Assembly: GCA_947302275.1 (NCBI GenBank)
Contig: CAMYUW010000029.1
Location: forward strand, 1-32,060
Direction: 5' to 3'
Length of the DNA stretch: 32,060 nt
DNA from: an uncultured Prevotellaceae bacterium
GTDB taxonomy: Bacteria; Bacteroidota; Bacteroidia; Bacteroidales; Muribaculaceae
In this document: in pieces, positions 23,177 to 30,900 of the stretch
Layout: the number at the start of each line of letters is the position of its first letter
Numbering within the stretch: position 1 is the first letter of the stretch
Translations under genes and position numbers: made by a program
Notes under the pieces: model-generated
Databases searched by the model: none
What the model saw: only the letters and a program-made list of their open reading frames with translations
What the model was told of the DNA's origin: nothing

Positions 23177-23213
23177 CTAGGGGTCGCTGCCCGATAGCGA
23201 CCCCTAGTTTTTT
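23177..23213 (+). terminator. Terminator of the greA-HIT unit
   Basis: CTAGGGGTCGCT (23177-23188) pairs perfectly with AGCGACCCCTAG (23196-23207) around a 7-nt loop, then six T (23208-23213). Confidence 0.92.
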
Positions 23214-23388
23214 ACCATTTACGCGATCCTGAAGAAAATAAATCTCTGATAATCAATGCATCTGCACAAAACCTTGCATCTCCTGACAACACTACGCACA
23301 TCCAAACATTCTTACCGAAATTAATTATTTTTCATATCAACATTCATTTTTTTGCTTGTCACTTGCCCTTTAAAATGAAAATAGTACT

Positions 23389-23396
23389 TACCTTTG
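23389..23396 (+). promoter_or_regulatory. -7 element of the 23580-28064 gene pair
   Basis: TACCTTTG, followed by A not C. The nearest TTG is about 23 bp upstream. The leader would be unusually long. Confidence 0.4.
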
Positions 23397-23579
23397 AACT
23401 TTGAGAAGAGTACAATAGCCAAAATCAAGTAATGTGAGTAGTATTTAAGTTTTTTGTATTGTTTCATCTCAGCTTTCATACATAATGCAAAGATTACTTT
23501 TTTGAGACCATTGTACAGTATTTAGCACATACAAACAATTCAAGTACATATATTATTCATTTTAATCTCGAATAGAAAG

Positions 23580-25076
23580 ATGAGAAACAAACTAACTTTT
23601 ATTTTGTTCGGCCTGCTCATTTCAGTCGGCTGGACTAGTGTGATGGCTCAAAGTCAGCCATCTGTGTCTCCTGCAGAGCGTCTCGCGCTCTCGCTCGTGG
23701 ACAACGTGAGTGTGTACGATCCCGTAGCACAGACCAACACCTACACCAACACGTTGCAACTCACGCAACCCAGCGGCAACAAGATTACCGCCGGTATGCT
23801 GAACAACGGCAACAACATTATCACCATTGCCCGCCAGGGTATTAAGGACGGAGCCAACGAGGGGAACCCCGAGGAGTTCGCACGCGTTAACGTAATGCGT
23901 ACGCCACAGACCTATCCGCAAAACCCCATTGGTTCTCTGAGTTTTACGAGCGTATCATCATCTGGATCTCTTGATGCAAGTCTTCCTGCGAACTGGACTT
24001 CATCAGGGCTATATGGTAATCGCAATGGATATGCTTATATACAAAGTGGATCAAGTAACCATCTGAGTTTCACTATTCCCGCTGGGTTGAACATTCACAA
24101 TGGCAAAATTCTTGTGAGTATCTATACGACTCAACAAGGTTATTTTAGTGTTGGTGGCTGGATTAACCAGGCATCAGCTAACACCTGGAATAATTTTGGT
24201 GTGACCGGTGTCAATGTAGGTGATGTCATCACGATTCAAGGTATGACACAAGATTATTATGGTAACTGGAGCACTGCACAATCACCCCGCATAACGCAAA
24301 TTGAAGTTGACTTTTTGGAGCCAATGGTTCCCGTATATGACGTGACCACTACGCTCAGCACAAAAGGCAATAATGGTTGGAGTAATGAGGCGGCATTTGG
24401 TACGACTTCTGCCCTTTCTCCCAATGACCTGATCTCACTGGATGGCATGAGCAACTTGATTGACAACTTCTCGGTTTCGACAGAACTCAATGCTCATCCC
24501 GATTCCTACTCCTATACGGCAACAGTCGATGCCAACATATTATTTCCGAGTAGCGGTTCTTCTGTAAGTGATTTCTATGCTAGTGCAGACTACCAGAATG
24601 GTGACGGCACCATTGAAGGCATCGTAGTAACGGGCCCCAACAACTGGTCTTATGAATTTGTAGGCCTCGTGGATGAGGGCACATATTGTCTCTGGTTTAA
24701 CAATGACGGCAATGTGCTTTATACCATGCCAAACGATTTTGCTGGAAACAGTGTTAATGTTACCATCATTGCTGATACTGGAACGTATGGCAATGGATCT
24801 ATGATGGTTAACGGTGTAAGCCATACTTTCGTCGCTGGAGAAACCTACACTTGGACAGTTCCGGTATGTGCCAACGGCACCATTCTGTTCGCATGCATAC
24901 CTACTGATCCATATTCTGTTGACGTGTCAAAGATCATCATCTCAAGCGGCAATGGCTCTGCATCGGGCGCTCCTCGCCATGTCAGCAATAATCAAGGCAA
25001 GAACATGGCAAAGGGTGTCAAGAACGTAGCTAATAATCACAAGTTCAGTGTGATGAATGGCAAAGGGCTTTATTAA
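23580..25076 (+). CDS. Secreted protein of unknown function, no sorting tail
   Basis: 498 residues. Signal peptide 1-23 (MRNKLTFILFGLLISVGWTS, cleaved after VMA). A conserved-looking N-terminal part, SPAERLALSLVDNVSVYDPV then TNTLQLTQPSGN, is followed by beta-rich sequence low in Cys and rich in Ser, Gly, Asn and aromatic residues. Segments such as SLSFTSVSSSGSLDASLPAN (about 119-138) and GTYGNGSMMVNGVSHTF look like beta-sandwich modules, but no family is recognised. The end (NNHKFSVMNGKGLY) has neither dockerin nor type IX tail, although its partner does have one. The first 350 bp are GC-balanced (31 of 60 at 23761-23820) and the rest AT-richer (25 of 60 at 24121-24180). It lies 21 bp before the 988-residue protein, surely in one operon. 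Confidence 0.7.
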   Translation: MRNKLTFILFGLLISVGWTSVMAQSQPSVSPAERLALSLVDNVSVYDPVAQTNTYTNTLQLTQPSGNKITAGMLNNGNNIITIARQGIKDGANEGNPEEFARVNVMRTPQTYPQNPIGSLSFTSVSSSGSLDASLPANWTSSGLYGNRNGYAYIQSGSSNHLSFTIPAGLNIHNGKILVSIYTTQQGYFSVGGWINQASANTWNNFGVTGVNVGDVITIQGMTQDYYGNWSTAQSPRITQIEVDFLEPMVPVYDVTTTLSTKGNNGWSNEAAFGTTSALSPNDLISLDGMSNLIDNFSVSTELNAHPDSYSYTATVDANILFPSSGSSVSDFYASADYQNGDGTIEGIVVTGPNNWSYEFVGLVDEGTYCLWFNNDGNVLYTMPNDFAGNSVNVTIIADTGTYGNGSMMVNGVSHTFVAGETYTWTVPVCANGTILFACIPTDPYSVDVSKIIISSGNGSASGAPRHVSNNQGKNMAKGVKNVANNHKFSVMNGKGLY

Positions 25077-25097
25077 CGACTAAAACACATCAATGAT

Positions 25098-28064
25098 ATG
25101 AAAACGATAATTAACAAATTGCGCTATATACTGCTGTTCGGCTTTATTGCCTTAGCTGTTTTCGGTAACAATTTGAACGCAGCCGCTCCGTCTCCTGTGA
25201 CCGTGTGTGATGGTCAAACCACAAACAACCATATTCCCTTATATGGTCTGTATTATGATGAATATGTGCAGATGAGCCAAATGATATATCCGTATTCATT
25301 ATTAGCCAATTTGGTGGATAAACCCATTAACTCGTTGACATTCTATTCGAGCAGTAATATTACTGATCTGAAAGATGGCATATTTAATATTAAGATTGGC
25401 ACAACGAGTACAACTCAGTTTGGTTCTAGTCCAACCCGTATCACTGGACTGACAACAGTTGTAACAACCAACATGACCGCTTGTCAATCGGGAAGAAACT
25501 TAGTGATCAATTTTGACCAAACTTTTACTTATACTCAAAGTGATTATAACAGTGGTAAAAACCTTGTTATTGAGTTTGAATCGACTTCGACTGGTGAATA
25601 TCAGGGTCTATCTTTTTATGGAGTAAATAATTATAGTAATTCCTCATATTATAACGGAAACAATACTACTACAAGATATAGTTTTTTGCCGAAGGTGACA
25701 TTTGGTTTGCTTCCAACTGATCCCATAATCTCTGCTTCACCCACTCTGCTTTCTTTTGAGGCTATACCTAATGTGACTCAGACTTTGCCGGTGACCGTTA
25801 CAGGTCAAAATCTTACTGGTAATATCACTGCCACGCTGAATGATGCAAATGGAGTGTTTAGTATGAATAACGGCACCAATCCTGTCAATCTCGGCAATGG
25901 CGGTACCTTGAACATCAGTTATTCGCCCACAGATTTGGGCACCCATACTGCTACTGTTACTTTGACAAGTGCTGGTGCCGATCCTGTATACATTAATCTT
26001 AATGGTACTTGTGAAAAAGCAGTTACAGCCTGTGATGGAACCGACACAAATGGCAACTTACCCATTTATGGTTACTATATTGACAATTATCAGATTAACC
26101 AGATGATTTATCCTGAAAGCGAGTTAACTAATCTGGTGGGCAAAGACCTCACTTCGATGACATTCTATACTTCAGGAAATATACATCAAGACCTAGAGAC
26201 ATCTACATGGACTGTCAAATTAGGTACTACCGATGAAACTGTTTTTGCAAGTACTCTAGCTAATAGTACTCGTCTCGAGCCTGACAACATCACTGAGGTA
26301 AAAGCAGACTATGTCGTGACAAGTGGAATCAATACAATGACTATCGTGTTTGACACGCCATTCTCCTATTATGGTGGTAATCTGCTTGTGGACTTCGAGT
26401 CTACAGCACATACATCTGACTATGAAGCTACCAATTTTTATGGTGTAACGCAAAGCTCTGGTCATAACACTGGTTTCCATAGCTATGGATCTTCGAATAC
26501 CCCAGGTACTAGTGGTCATTACTCTGGTGGTGATATCGATGCTTTCTTGCCGAAAGTGAAATTCACTTATGTGGAATCTGAGCCCATTACAAATGGTACA
26601 GTTACACCTAACTCTGTAGCTTTAAGTGCGGCTGTTGGCAATACTGCTACTCAGACTGTTACCGTGCGTAACACGGGTAACCAGCCTTTCACTCCAACAA
26701 TTAATGCAACCAACCTGCCTCAGGGCATTACTGTTAGTCCCACCACCAGCGGACAAGTGGCTCCTGGCGGCACGCTTAATCTTACAGTAACCTTCACACC
26801 AACAGCCGAGACCTCTTACAGCGGCTCGTTCACAGTGACTATCCCCGTGCCCGATGGCGATGATATCGTTGTCACCGTTAACGTAACTGGTTCGGGTTAT
26901 GTTGTCAGCAGCAAGTTGACCAGTAACACGGTTGAGATTCCTGTTTACAAGAGCGAAGCTAAGGCTGATGGCACTTACATCTTCTCGAAGGATGACGTGG
27001 ATGATGACATCGATATGAGTCTCAGCTATGGTAGTGGAGACGTCAGTGTCGAGGTTCTTGTCAAGGACGATGAGCCCATCACCAGCTACGACCTGCGCCA
27101 CAAGGTGGGCACTGGCAGCTGGACATCGGTAGCTACTGCCACCCAGGATGCAAGCGACCCCAAGAGCTACGTCTATAATAACGATACGTTTGTTATCCCC
27201 AGCGACGCAACCCAGATGTGGCTGTCGATGACTGACGAAGGCGTTGACGCAACCAGTACAATCTACTACGTGCCCGTGACCGTAGCCAACGGTGTTGTTA
27301 CCCAGGGTAACACCTACGGTGCTCCGCAGGTAACTGCCACGACCGTTAACCTGGAACCCACATTGAGCATCGGCGGCTCGAAGAGCGCTGGACGCCCTGG
27401 TGGCCACTGGACTCAGTCCATCAACGGCACTGACGTTGACTACTGCGTTTATACGCCCGTTATCTCCATTTCTCCAGTTTACCCCGAGGGTGCCGTGCCC
27501 TACCTGGTTCGCGCATGGCTGCTGGAGAACGAGGACATACCCTTCTTTACTGTCACACGCGTGGTCAACGCGAATGACAATAACACCCACATCGAGGGCG
27601 GCGCTGAACTCACCTATCCCCATCCGCTGGGCGAGATGGAACTCTCCTCCGAGATGATTGGCGGACCGCTTACTATCGGCTATGACTGGACTGAAGATAA
27701 TGCTGGCAGTGCTGGTTCAACCATTCAGCCCAATGCATTTGCCGCTCCCAGCGAAATGTCACAAGGTGAAATCTCCATCGCTGTGCGCGTATACTATTAC
27801 AAGGCCGATGCCACTCAGAGTGGACAGAAGGCGTTACGCGACGGTAGCGAAGCTCCTGCCGATGGCTATGGCTATGGTGAGGGCAACGGCAGCGACGAAG
27901 GCATCCCCACAGCTGTCAGCAGCATCTATGCCGACCGCGAGGTGGTTGACGTGAAGTATGTCAACATCATGGGCATGCAGTCCGACAAGCCGTTCGACGG
28001 CGTGAACATTGTCGTGACACGCTACAGTGACGGTTCAATCACCACCACCAAGGTGCTCAAGTAA
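25098..28064 (+). CDS. Large secreted protein: duplicated beta domains, ASH-like domains, type IX-like C-terminal tail
   Basis: 988 residues. A signal sequence (about 1-28) precedes a duplicated unit. Copies begin VTVCDGQTTNNHIPLYG (residue 34) and VTACDGTDTNGNLPIYG (residue 309), each with QMIYP, a LTFYSS-type/MTFYTS-type strand and a FLPKV end. Each is followed by an ASH/choice-of-anchor-like immunoglobulin module (about 205-305 and 490-610; NTGNQPFTPTINATNLPQG). Residues 615-988 are a third region, closing VDVKYVNIMGMQSDKPFDGV and NIVVTRYSDGSITTTKVLK, which resembles type IX secretion tails. The product is therefore expected at the cell surface; ligand or substrate is unknown. The first half is very AT-rich (14 G+C of 60 at 25621-25680) and the last third GC-rich (39 of 60 at 27481-27540), a sharp mosaic. 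Confidence 0.78.
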   Translation: MKTIINKLRYILLFGFIALAVFGNNLNAAAPSPVTVCDGQTTNNHIPLYGLYYDEYVQMSQMIYPYSLLANLVDKPINSLTFYSSSNITDLKDGIFNIKIGTTSTTQFGSSPTRITGLTTVVTTNMTACQSGRNLVINFDQTFTYTQSDYNSGKNLVIEFESTSTGEYQGLSFYGVNNYSNSSYYNGNNTTTRYSFLPKVTFGLLPTDPIISASPTLLSFEAIPNVTQTLPVTVTGQNLTGNITATLNDANGVFSMNNGTNPVNLGNGGTLNISYSPTDLGTHTATVTLTSAGADPVYINLNGTCEKAVTACDGTDTNGNLPIYGYYIDNYQINQMIYPESELTNLVGKDLTSMTFYTSGNIHQDLETSTWTVKLGTTDETVFASTLANSTRLEPDNITEVKADYVVTSGINTMTIVFDTPFSYYGGNLLVDFESTAHTSDYEATNFYGVTQSSGHNTGFHSYGSSNTPGTSGHYSGGDIDAFLPKVKFTYVESEPITNGTVTPNSVALSAAVGNTATQTVTVRNTGNQPFTPTINATNLPQGITVSPTTSGQVAPGGTLNLTVTFTPTAETSYSGSFTVTIPVPDGDDIVVTVNVTGSGYVVSSKLTSNTVEIPVYKSEAKADGTYIFSKDDVDDDIDMSLSYGSGDVSVEVLVKDDEPITSYDLRHKVGTGSWTSVATATQDASDPKSYVYNNDTFVIPSDATQMWLSMTDEGVDATSTIYYVPVTVANGVVTQGNTYGAPQVTATTVNLEPTLSIGGSKSAGRPGGHWTQSINGTDVDYCVYTPVISISPVYPEGAVPYLVRAWLLENEDIPFFTVTRVVNANDNNTHIEGGAELTYPHPLGEMELSSEMIGGPLTIGYDWTEDNAGSAGSTIQPNAFAAPSEMSQGEISIAVRVYYYKADATQSGQKALRDGSEAPADGYGYGEGNGSDEGIPTAVSSIYADREVVDVKYVNIMGMQSDKPFDGVNIVVTRYSDGSITTTKVLK

Positions 28065-28109
28065 GCAAACACAGATTCAATACATTAAATAACTCTTTGC
28101 ATTACTTTG

Positions 28110-28145
28110 AAGGAGGGTCCGCCGCCGATGGCGCACCCTCCTTTT
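28110..28145 (+). terminator. Terminator of the secreted-protein operon
   Basis: AAGGAGGGT (28110-28118) pairs with ACCCTCCTT (28135-28143), with an inner CGCC/GGCG stem, then a short T run. Confidence 0.8.
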
Positions 28146-28175
28146 CCTTCACCCTCCCCCACCGTCTTATGGAGA

Positions 28176-28239
28176 AGTCATTAGTAATAAGTACGATAAC
28201 CAGAAACTAAGGACTAAAAACTAAGGACTAAATCGTTAA
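28176..28239 (+). repeat. Heptanucleotide-periodic element, partial copy C
   Basis: Contains AAGTACGATAACC (28189-28201), similar to the core of copy A, then four heptads AACTAAG, GACTAAA, AACTAAG, GACTAAA (28205-28232) and a related TCGTTAA. The left arm is poorly conserved. It lies between the terminator and the parE promoter. Confidence 0.55.
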
Positions 28240-28288
28240 TAAAACTTATTGTTGAAGGTCGTTGAGCCACAGTTTGGAGGATTCTTTG

Positions 28289-28297
28289 TAACTTCGC
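28289..28297 (+). promoter_or_regulatory. Candidate -7 element of the parE unit
   Basis: TAACTTCGC, one mismatch to consensus, 31 bp before ATG 28329. A TTTG at 28273-28276 is only 12 bp away and a TTG at 28262-28264 is 24 bp away, so the -33 box is uncertain. Confidence 0.4.
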
Positions 28298-28328
28298 AGG
28301 TTAAAACGCAGAATTTTACCAAAAAGAC

Positions 28329-30317
28329 ATGTCACAAGACAATCAGAATCCCATCATAGAAGAGCCCACCATGGCGACAGGACAACCGCAGCAGGCAAGT
28401 GACTTCGGCGGCTACGAGAAACTGATTACGCTCTCGCCGCGCGAACACATCCGCCAGCGCCCCGGCATGTACATCGGCAAGTTGGGCGACGGCTCCCAGA
28501 GCGACGACGGCATCTATGTCCTCATCAAGGAAGTCATCGACAACAGCATCGATGAGTTCAACACGGGCTACGCCAAACCCACCATCGACATCGACGTCCA
28601 GGACGGTATGGTGACCATCCGCGACTACGGCCGCGGTATCCCCCTGGACCAGGTCAAGGACGCCTCTTCCAAGATGAACACCGGAGCCAAGTATGACACG
28701 CACACCTACAAGCGCTCAGTGGGCTTGAACGGTGTGGGTATCAAGGCGGTCAACGCCCTTTCTACCGAGTTCTACATCCGCAGCGTGCGCGACGGACAGT
28801 GCTCGTCGGTGCTCTACCACGAGGGCGTGGCCAAAGAGCAGAGCGGCATCATCGCAGCTGGCGAGGGCGAGGAAAACGGCACGCTGGTGCGCTTCAGGCC
28901 CGATGCCTCGATCTTCAAGAACTACGAGTTCCGCGAGGAGACCATCGAGCAGATGATCAAGAACTATTCCTACCTGAACACCGGCTTGACACTCAACCTC
29001 AACGGCAAGAAATACCACTCGCGCAACGGTCTGAGCGATCTGGTCAAGGAAAACATGACCAACGACCCGCTGTATCCGCTCATGCACTTCACTGGCGACG
29101 ACATCGAGGTGGTCATTACCCATGCGGCACAGCTGGGCGAGGAGTTCTACTCGTTTGTCAACGGCCAGCACACGACGCAGGGCGGCACACACCAGAGCGC
29201 CTTCCGCGAAGCCCTGTCCAGGACCATCAAAGAATTCTACGGCAAGAACTTCGAGTATAGCGACATACGCAACGGCATCGTTGCCGCCATCAGCATCAAG
29301 GTCGAGGAACCCGTCTTCGAGTCCCAGACCAAGATCAAGCTGGGTAGCAGCATCATGTGGAAGGACGGTCCCACCATCTACAAGTACATCAACGACTTCA
29401 TCAAGCGCGAGCTCGACAACTATCTGCACAAGGCGCCCGAGACCGCCGAGGTGCTGCTCAAGAAGATTCAGGACAACGAGCGCGAGCGCAAGGCCATCGC
29501 CGGCGTGAGCAAGCAGGTGCGCGAGAACGTCAAGAAGGCAGCACTTCACAACGACAAGCTACGCGACTGCCGCGTACACTTCAACGATGCACGCGCCCCC
29601 AAGGACAACGACCGCCGTGGCGAGAGCTCCATCTTCATCACCGAGGGTCTATCGGCGAGCGGCTCGATCACCAAGATCCGCGACGTGGAGACCCAGGCCG
29701 TGTTCTCACTGCGAGGCAAGCCGCTGAACACCTATGGGCTCGACCCCAAGAAGGTCATCACCAACGTCGAGTTCGCCTTGCTGCAAGCAGCACTCAACAT
29801 CGAGGACGGCATCGACGGCCTGCGCTACAACAAGGTCATCATCGCCACCGATGCCGATGTTGACGGCATGCACATCCGCCTGCTGCTGTTGACCTATTTC
29901 CTGCAGTTCTGCCCCGAGCTGATCAAGACGGGCCACCTGTATATCCTTCAGACGCCCCTGTTCCGCGTACTCAACAAGAAGGATGCCAAACGCAAGACCC
30001 GCACCAACAAACGAGAAGCCAAGCCCCAGAAGGTGGAAACCTACTACTGCTACAGCGACGAGGAACGACTGGCCGCCCTTAACAAGCTGGGCGATGCCGC
30101 CGAAATCACTCGATTCAAAGGTCTGGGTGAAATCTCGCCCGACGAGTTCAAGGACTTCATCGGCCCTGAAATGCGTCTGGACCGCGTGTCGCTGCGCAAG
30201 GAGGACTCCGTCAACCAGATGCTCGCCTTCTTCATGGGCAAGAACACGATGGAACGCCAGAACTTTATCATTGATAACCTAGTAAACGAGGACGATGAAG
30301 ACATCACAGTGCATTAA
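28329..30317 (+). CDS. parE: DNA topoisomerase IV subunit B (type IIA topoisomerase ATPase subunit)
   Basis: 662 residues. The N-terminal GHKL ATPase has [19 protein letters not shown] and the ATP-lid glycines [16 protein letters not shown]. The transducer ends near 400. The Toprim domain begins [15 protein letters not shown] with catalytic Glu439 and continues to [17 protein letters not shown]. The C terminus has [15 protein letters not shown] and the final [16 protein letters not shown], as in Bacteroidetes ParE rather than GyrB. With ParC it decatenates daughter chromosomes; parC is not in the window. The motif normally EGDSA reads EGLSA here (Leu441), an unusual change. A second start at ATG 28371 is possible. 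Its last 23 bp overlap coaD, so the two are translationally linked. Confidence 0.93.
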   Translation: MSQDNQNPIIEEPTMATGQPQQASDFGGYEKLITLSPREHIRQRPGMYIGKLGDGSQSDDGIYVLIKEVIDNSIDEFNTGYAKPTIDIDVQDGMVTIRDYGRGIPLDQVKDASSKMNTGAKYDTHTYKRSVGLNGVGIKAVNALSTEFYIRSVRDGQCSSVLYHEGVAKEQSGIIAAGEGEENGTLVRFRPDASIFKNYEFREETIEQMIKNYSYLNTGLTLNLNGKKYHSRNGLSDLVKENMTNDPLYPLMHFTGDDIEVVITHAAQLGEEFYSFVNGQHTTQGGTHQSAFREALSRTIKEFYGKNFEYSDIRNGIVAAISIKVEEPVFESQTKIKLGSSIMWKDGPTIYKYINDFIKRELDNYLHKAPETAEVLLKKIQDNERERKAIAGVSKQVRENVKKAALHNDKLRDCRVHFNDARAPKDNDRRGESSIFITEGLSASGSITKIRDVETQAVFSLRGKPLNTYGLDPKKVITNVEFALLQAALNIEDGIDGLRYNKVIIATDADVDGMHIRLLLLTYFLQFCPELIKTGHLYILQTPLFRVLNKKDAKRKTRTNKREAKPQKVETYYCYSDEERLAALNKLGDAAEITRFKGLGEISPDEFKDFIGPEMRLDRVSLRKEDSVNQMLAFFMGKNTMERQNFIIDNLVNEDDEDITVH

Positions 30318-30780
30318 CAACGAGGGTAAGCGCGTGGCGCTGTTCCCCGGTTCATTTGACCCCTTCACCCGCGGCCACGAGTCCATCGTGAAGCGCGCGT
30401 TGCCGCTGTTCGACAAGTTTGTGATTGCCATCGGCGTGAATGCCGACAAGCACGCTTTCCTGACGATGGAGCAGCGCAAAGAGTGGATTGAGCGCGTCTT
30501 TAAGGATGATTCCCGCGTGGAAGTGATCACCTATAGCGGCTTGACCGTTGACGTGGCCCGCGAGGTGGGCGCACAGTTCATCGTGCGTGGCGTACGCCTC
30601 ATCCAGGACTTCGAGAACGAGAAGCACCTGGCCGAGGTGAACCGCGACCTGACAGGCATCGAGACCATCCTGCTCTATACCCTGCCCGAGTACAGCCACA
30701 TCAGCAGCAGCATCGTGCGCGAACTGGCACGCTATGGCCAGGACGTGAGCAAGTATCTGCCTGAAGGCTTTAAACTTTAG
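30295..30780 (+). CDS. coaD: Phosphopantetheine adenylyltransferase
   Basis: 161 residues. It catalyses the fourth step of coenzyme A synthesis, joining ATP and 4'-phosphopantetheine to give dephospho-CoA in the cytosol. The nucleotidyltransferase motif [15 protein letters not shown] and the C-terminal [16 protein letters not shown] (ISSSxxRE) are as expected. [20 protein letters not shown] is the conserved central segment. Start at ATG 30295, preceded by GAGG and overlapping parE by 23 bp. A GTG at 30334 with GAGGG before it would give a very short N terminus, so it is less likely. The order parE-coaD-S41 peptidase is, as far as I recall, shared by other Bacteroidales. Confidence 0.95.
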   Translation: MKTSQCINNEGKRVALFPGSFDPFTRGHESIVKRALPLFDKFVIAIGVNADKHAFLTMEQRKEWIERVFKDDSRVEVITYSGLTVDVAREVGAQFIVRGVRLIQDFENEKHLAEVNRDLTGIETILLYTLPEYSHISSSIVRELARYGQDVSKYLPEGFKL

Positions 30781-30885
30781 GTATTAGGCATTAGTCGTTA
30801 GGTATTAGGTGTTAGGTGTTAGGTGTTAGGCGTTAGGCGTTAGTAATCATACTTAAAACTCAAAACTTAAAACTTAAAACTTCGA
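30781..30885 (-). repeat. Heptanucleotide-periodic intergenic element, copy B (inverted to copy A)
   Basis: Fifteen 7-nt units in unbroken phase from the base after the coaD stop: nine of the type GTGTTAG (30781-30843), the core region (30844-30857), then ACTTAAA-type units (30851-30885). Read on the - strand it has the same order as copy A. 30832-30860 matches 21955-21983 inverted at 28 of 29 bases. It ends 15 bp before the next start codon. Confidence 0.88.
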
Positions 30886-30900
30886 ATATCAACATCTGAA

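Larger units (their letters stand above)
23128..23579. other. Intergenic region, 452 bp, AT-rich
   Basis: After the terminator at 23177-23213 the sequence is AT-rich. A -7-like TACCTTTG at 23389-23396, with CTTG at 23362-23365, would give a leader of about 175 nt for the secreted protein at 23580. GTACAAT (about 23409) and ATTGTAC (about 23512) are complementary but far apart. No gene was found. Confidence 0.5.

Noticed and set aside
26622..27623. Leftward open frame (333 codons) inside the 988-residue protein gene
   Set aside because: It is a shadow of the forward gene, with no promoter, signal peptide or known motif.
28716..29549. Leftward open frame (277 codons) inside parE
   Set aside because: Antisense shadow of a conserved topoisomerase gene.
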